Position numbers and translations under genes: made by a program. From JAQUYS01 sp964430665 (GTDB lineage Archaea; Nanobdellota; Nanobdellia; Woesearchaeales; SKGA01): DNA of 6,508 nt. The stretch is from assembly GCA_964430665.1 (NCBI GenBank), contig CAYSFC010000038.1, positions 1 through 6,508 of the forward strand, read 5' to 3'. The notes under the pieces are model-generated. The model was not told where the DNA came from, did not search any database, and saw only the letters and a program-made list of their open reading frames with translations. The first letter of the stretch is position 1. Each line of letters opens with the position of its first letter. Shown one piece after another: positions 5,199 to 6,508 of the stretch.

Positions 5199-6508
5199 AT
5201 TATTCCCTCACAATATTCATTTTCAACTTTCTTTCCAATAAATGGTGAAATAAATGAGTTTAAAGTAGAATCTAAATCATTCCAAAATTGATAAATTTTT
5301 ACACCTTCGCAAACAATAGCTGGTGAAAAAATAGTTCCACATTGAGCGCCTATAGCAAGTGGTGAAAACATTTCTAGTAAAAAACAACCAGTACTAAAAC
5401 CAAGACTCCACCATTCTTCTGGTTGCATATTTGCAACATCTCCATAAATAATGTCAATCCAATCATCAATATTATCTCCTTCTGCTGTGAAGTATGCTCC
5501 TGTATAATACAAACATTTTTCAGCTCCATAAGTTCTTTCACACATTTGTATGGGTGTTCCTGAAGCTATGCTTTCTTCAATACATGTATATTCTTTACAC
5601 AACATTTGCATTTTTTTCTCTTTATTATAAATATTCGCAGGCCAACATCCGCAACCTGCTGATACAGTCATGCTTTTGTAAGGGTCGAAATCGGGATCGT
5701 TTGCTAAAGATAAGGCGATGTTGTTAGCTGTATCATACCAATCTTGAGCACTCATATCATATAATGTTGCAGTGTCCCAGTATAATGCAAAATCTGATCT
5801 AGCTTCAGGATAAGTAAGTTTTCCAATTATTTTATTATCTTTTGTAGCTTCACTTGTAGTAATGTCTCTATTCAACCTAACTAAGGTATCTGTAAATTCT
5901 TGTCTTCCATATTCTTCAAAACCTTTTTCAAGTGTTAAATCTATAATTTCATCTACGGTGGGTTCAGATTTTGGATCTAAATTTCTCACTGCATCAGTAA
6001 CTGTTTTTCCTAGTTTTTCTTTATCAGAATCTGCATCGGCTGATTTTTCATCTTCAGTCTCTTCTTTCTCTTTCTCTTTTCCAGTTAATTTGTTTAAATT
6101 TTCTTCTGCCCTTGCAATATTTTCTTTAGTAGTTGCCAATTGTGTCTCAGCCATAGAAACATCAACTTTAGCACTAGCAACATTTTTATTCAATTCATCA
6201 TAATGCTTTTCTGCCGCATCTTGTAATCCTTCTTGGGTTTCCATAGTTGAATCTAATCTAGTTCCTTGTTTTTCAAGTTCTTGTCTCAAAGCAGCTCTAT
6301 TTTCATCATTAGGATCTTCTTTGTAAGCATTTGAAACTTTCTTTAAATCTTCTGCTTTTTTAGTTTCTTCCTTTAGTGTTGTTTTTTTATCTTCGACATT
6401 TTTTTCTTCAGTTTTAATTGTTTCATCTTTATTCTCTACAGTATCTTGCAATGTTTTCAAATCAGTAAAAGATTTAACAGCACTAATAGTTGTAGTTGCT
6501 AAAGAAAT
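5195..6508 (-). CDS. Coiled-coil protein with cysteine-rich C-terminal domain (N-terminus beyond right edge)
   Basis: The frame is open from the stop TGA (5197-5195) to the window edge, giving 437 visible residues. The codon at 6460 is TTG with readable sequence before it (ISLATTTISAVKSFTDL), so it is not the start and the gene is 5'-partial. About residues 17-165 are very rich in Glu, Lys and Asp, with heptad-like spacing of a long coiled coil. About 170-270 are probably helical and globular. From 286 there are ten cysteines (286, 288, 304, 309, 323, 332, 375, 390, 400, 433), starting with a CGC motif followed by WPANIYN. A hydrophobic stretch lies near 367-400. The cysteine pairs and neighbours suggest that this part is extracytoplasmic, perhaps in a very large surface protein. 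The CGC-P-x-I-x-N / C-x4-C / CLYY-x-GA-x-F arrangement recalls unnamed DPANN surface proteins; that is memory, not a search. Confidence 0.85.
   Translation of the reverse strand: MSLATTTISAVKSFTDLKTLQDTVENKDETIKTEEKNVEDKKTTLKEETKKAEDLKKVSNAYKEDPNDENRAALRQELEKQGTRLDSTMETQEGLQDAAEKHYDELNKNVASAKVDVSMAETQLATTKENIARAEENLNKLTGKEKEKEETEDEKSADADSDKEKLGKTVTDAVRNLDPKSEPTVDEIIDLTLEKGFEEYGRQEFTDTLVRLNRDITTSEATKDNKIIGKLTYPEARSDFALYWDTATLYDMSAQDWYDTANNIALSLANDPDFDPYKSMTVSAGCGCWPANIYNKEKKMQMLCKEYTCIEESIASGTPIQMCERTYGAEKCLYYTGAYFTAEGDNIDDWIDIIYGDVANMQPEEWWSLGFSTGCFLLEMFSPLAIGAQCGTIFSPAIVCEGVKIYQFWNDLDSTLNSFISPFIGKKVENEYCEGII
5205..5210 (-). promoter_or_regulatory. Shine-Dalgarno site of the secreted protein gene
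   Basis: TGAGGG on the minus strand lies 6 bases before the ATG at 5198, at normal spacing. It confirms that start and falls within the last codons of the overlapping upstream gene. Confidence 0.6.
5513..5653 (-). other. Cysteine module of the coiled-coil protein
   Basis: Six cysteines fall in 47 residues with the pattern C-x-C-x15-C-x4-C-x13-C-x8-C, including the motifs GCGCWPANIYN, CKEYTCIEE and CLYYTGAYF. An even number of closely spaced cysteines with no histidine or other zinc-ligand context favours disulfides outside the cell. Metal binding by the CGC motif is the alternative. Confidence 0.55.

Noticed and set aside
5494..5727. Plus-strand open frame of 77 codons
   Set aside because: It is antisense to the cysteine-rich region; its Phe/Tyr/Cys-rich translation is what the complement of AT-rich coding sequence produces.
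5862..6203. Plus-strand open frame of 113 codons, rich in Ser and Phe
   Set aside because: It is the antisense of the Glu/Lys-rich coiled coil (GAA and AAA complements read as Phe and Ser codons), so the long open frame is a composition effect.

Overview
The window is AT-rich (roughly 30% G+C by eye) and every gene I can support lies on the minus strand. The organism is almost certainly an archaeon. The left edge holds the start of DNA topoisomerase VI subunit B, preceded by an archaeal TATA box and apparently read as a leaderless transcript. One downstream protein carries an archaeal prepilin-like N-terminus (KKGQ followed by a hydrophobic helix). Compact genes, overlapping start and stop codons, and Cys-paired surface proteins with almost no recognisable family membership recall DPANN archaea such as Woesearchaeota or Pacearchaeota. 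That placement is inference from style, not a proven assignment.

In the direction of transcription, right to left, the layout is as follows. (1) 6508-5195: a protein cut by the window edge, with a long charged coiled coil and a ten-cysteine C-terminal part. (2) 5198-4722: a small secreted, probably beta-rich protein. (3) 4720-3947: a six-helix membrane protein. (4) 3939-1738: a 733-residue protein with a prepilin-like anchor and beta domains. (5) 1754-474: a single-pass membrane protein with N-terminal GY repeats, an Ig-like ectodomain, an acidic Pro/Thr linker and a six-cysteine module. A 67-base gap follows, then (6) 406-1, the topoisomerase VI B subunit, which has its own promoter.

Genes 1 to 5 are separated by a 4-base overlap, a 1-base gap, a 7-base gap and a 17-base overlap, so they look like one operon whose promoter lies beyond the right edge. 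All five products have a membrane anchor, a signal peptide or extracellular-type cysteine pairs. I infer a cell-envelope assembly: a pilus-like or surface-display apparatus with two membrane anchors exposing Ig/beta and disulfide-rich modules. I know of no named system with this composition, so the function is open. No RNA gene, insertion sequence, CRISPR array or origin is visible.
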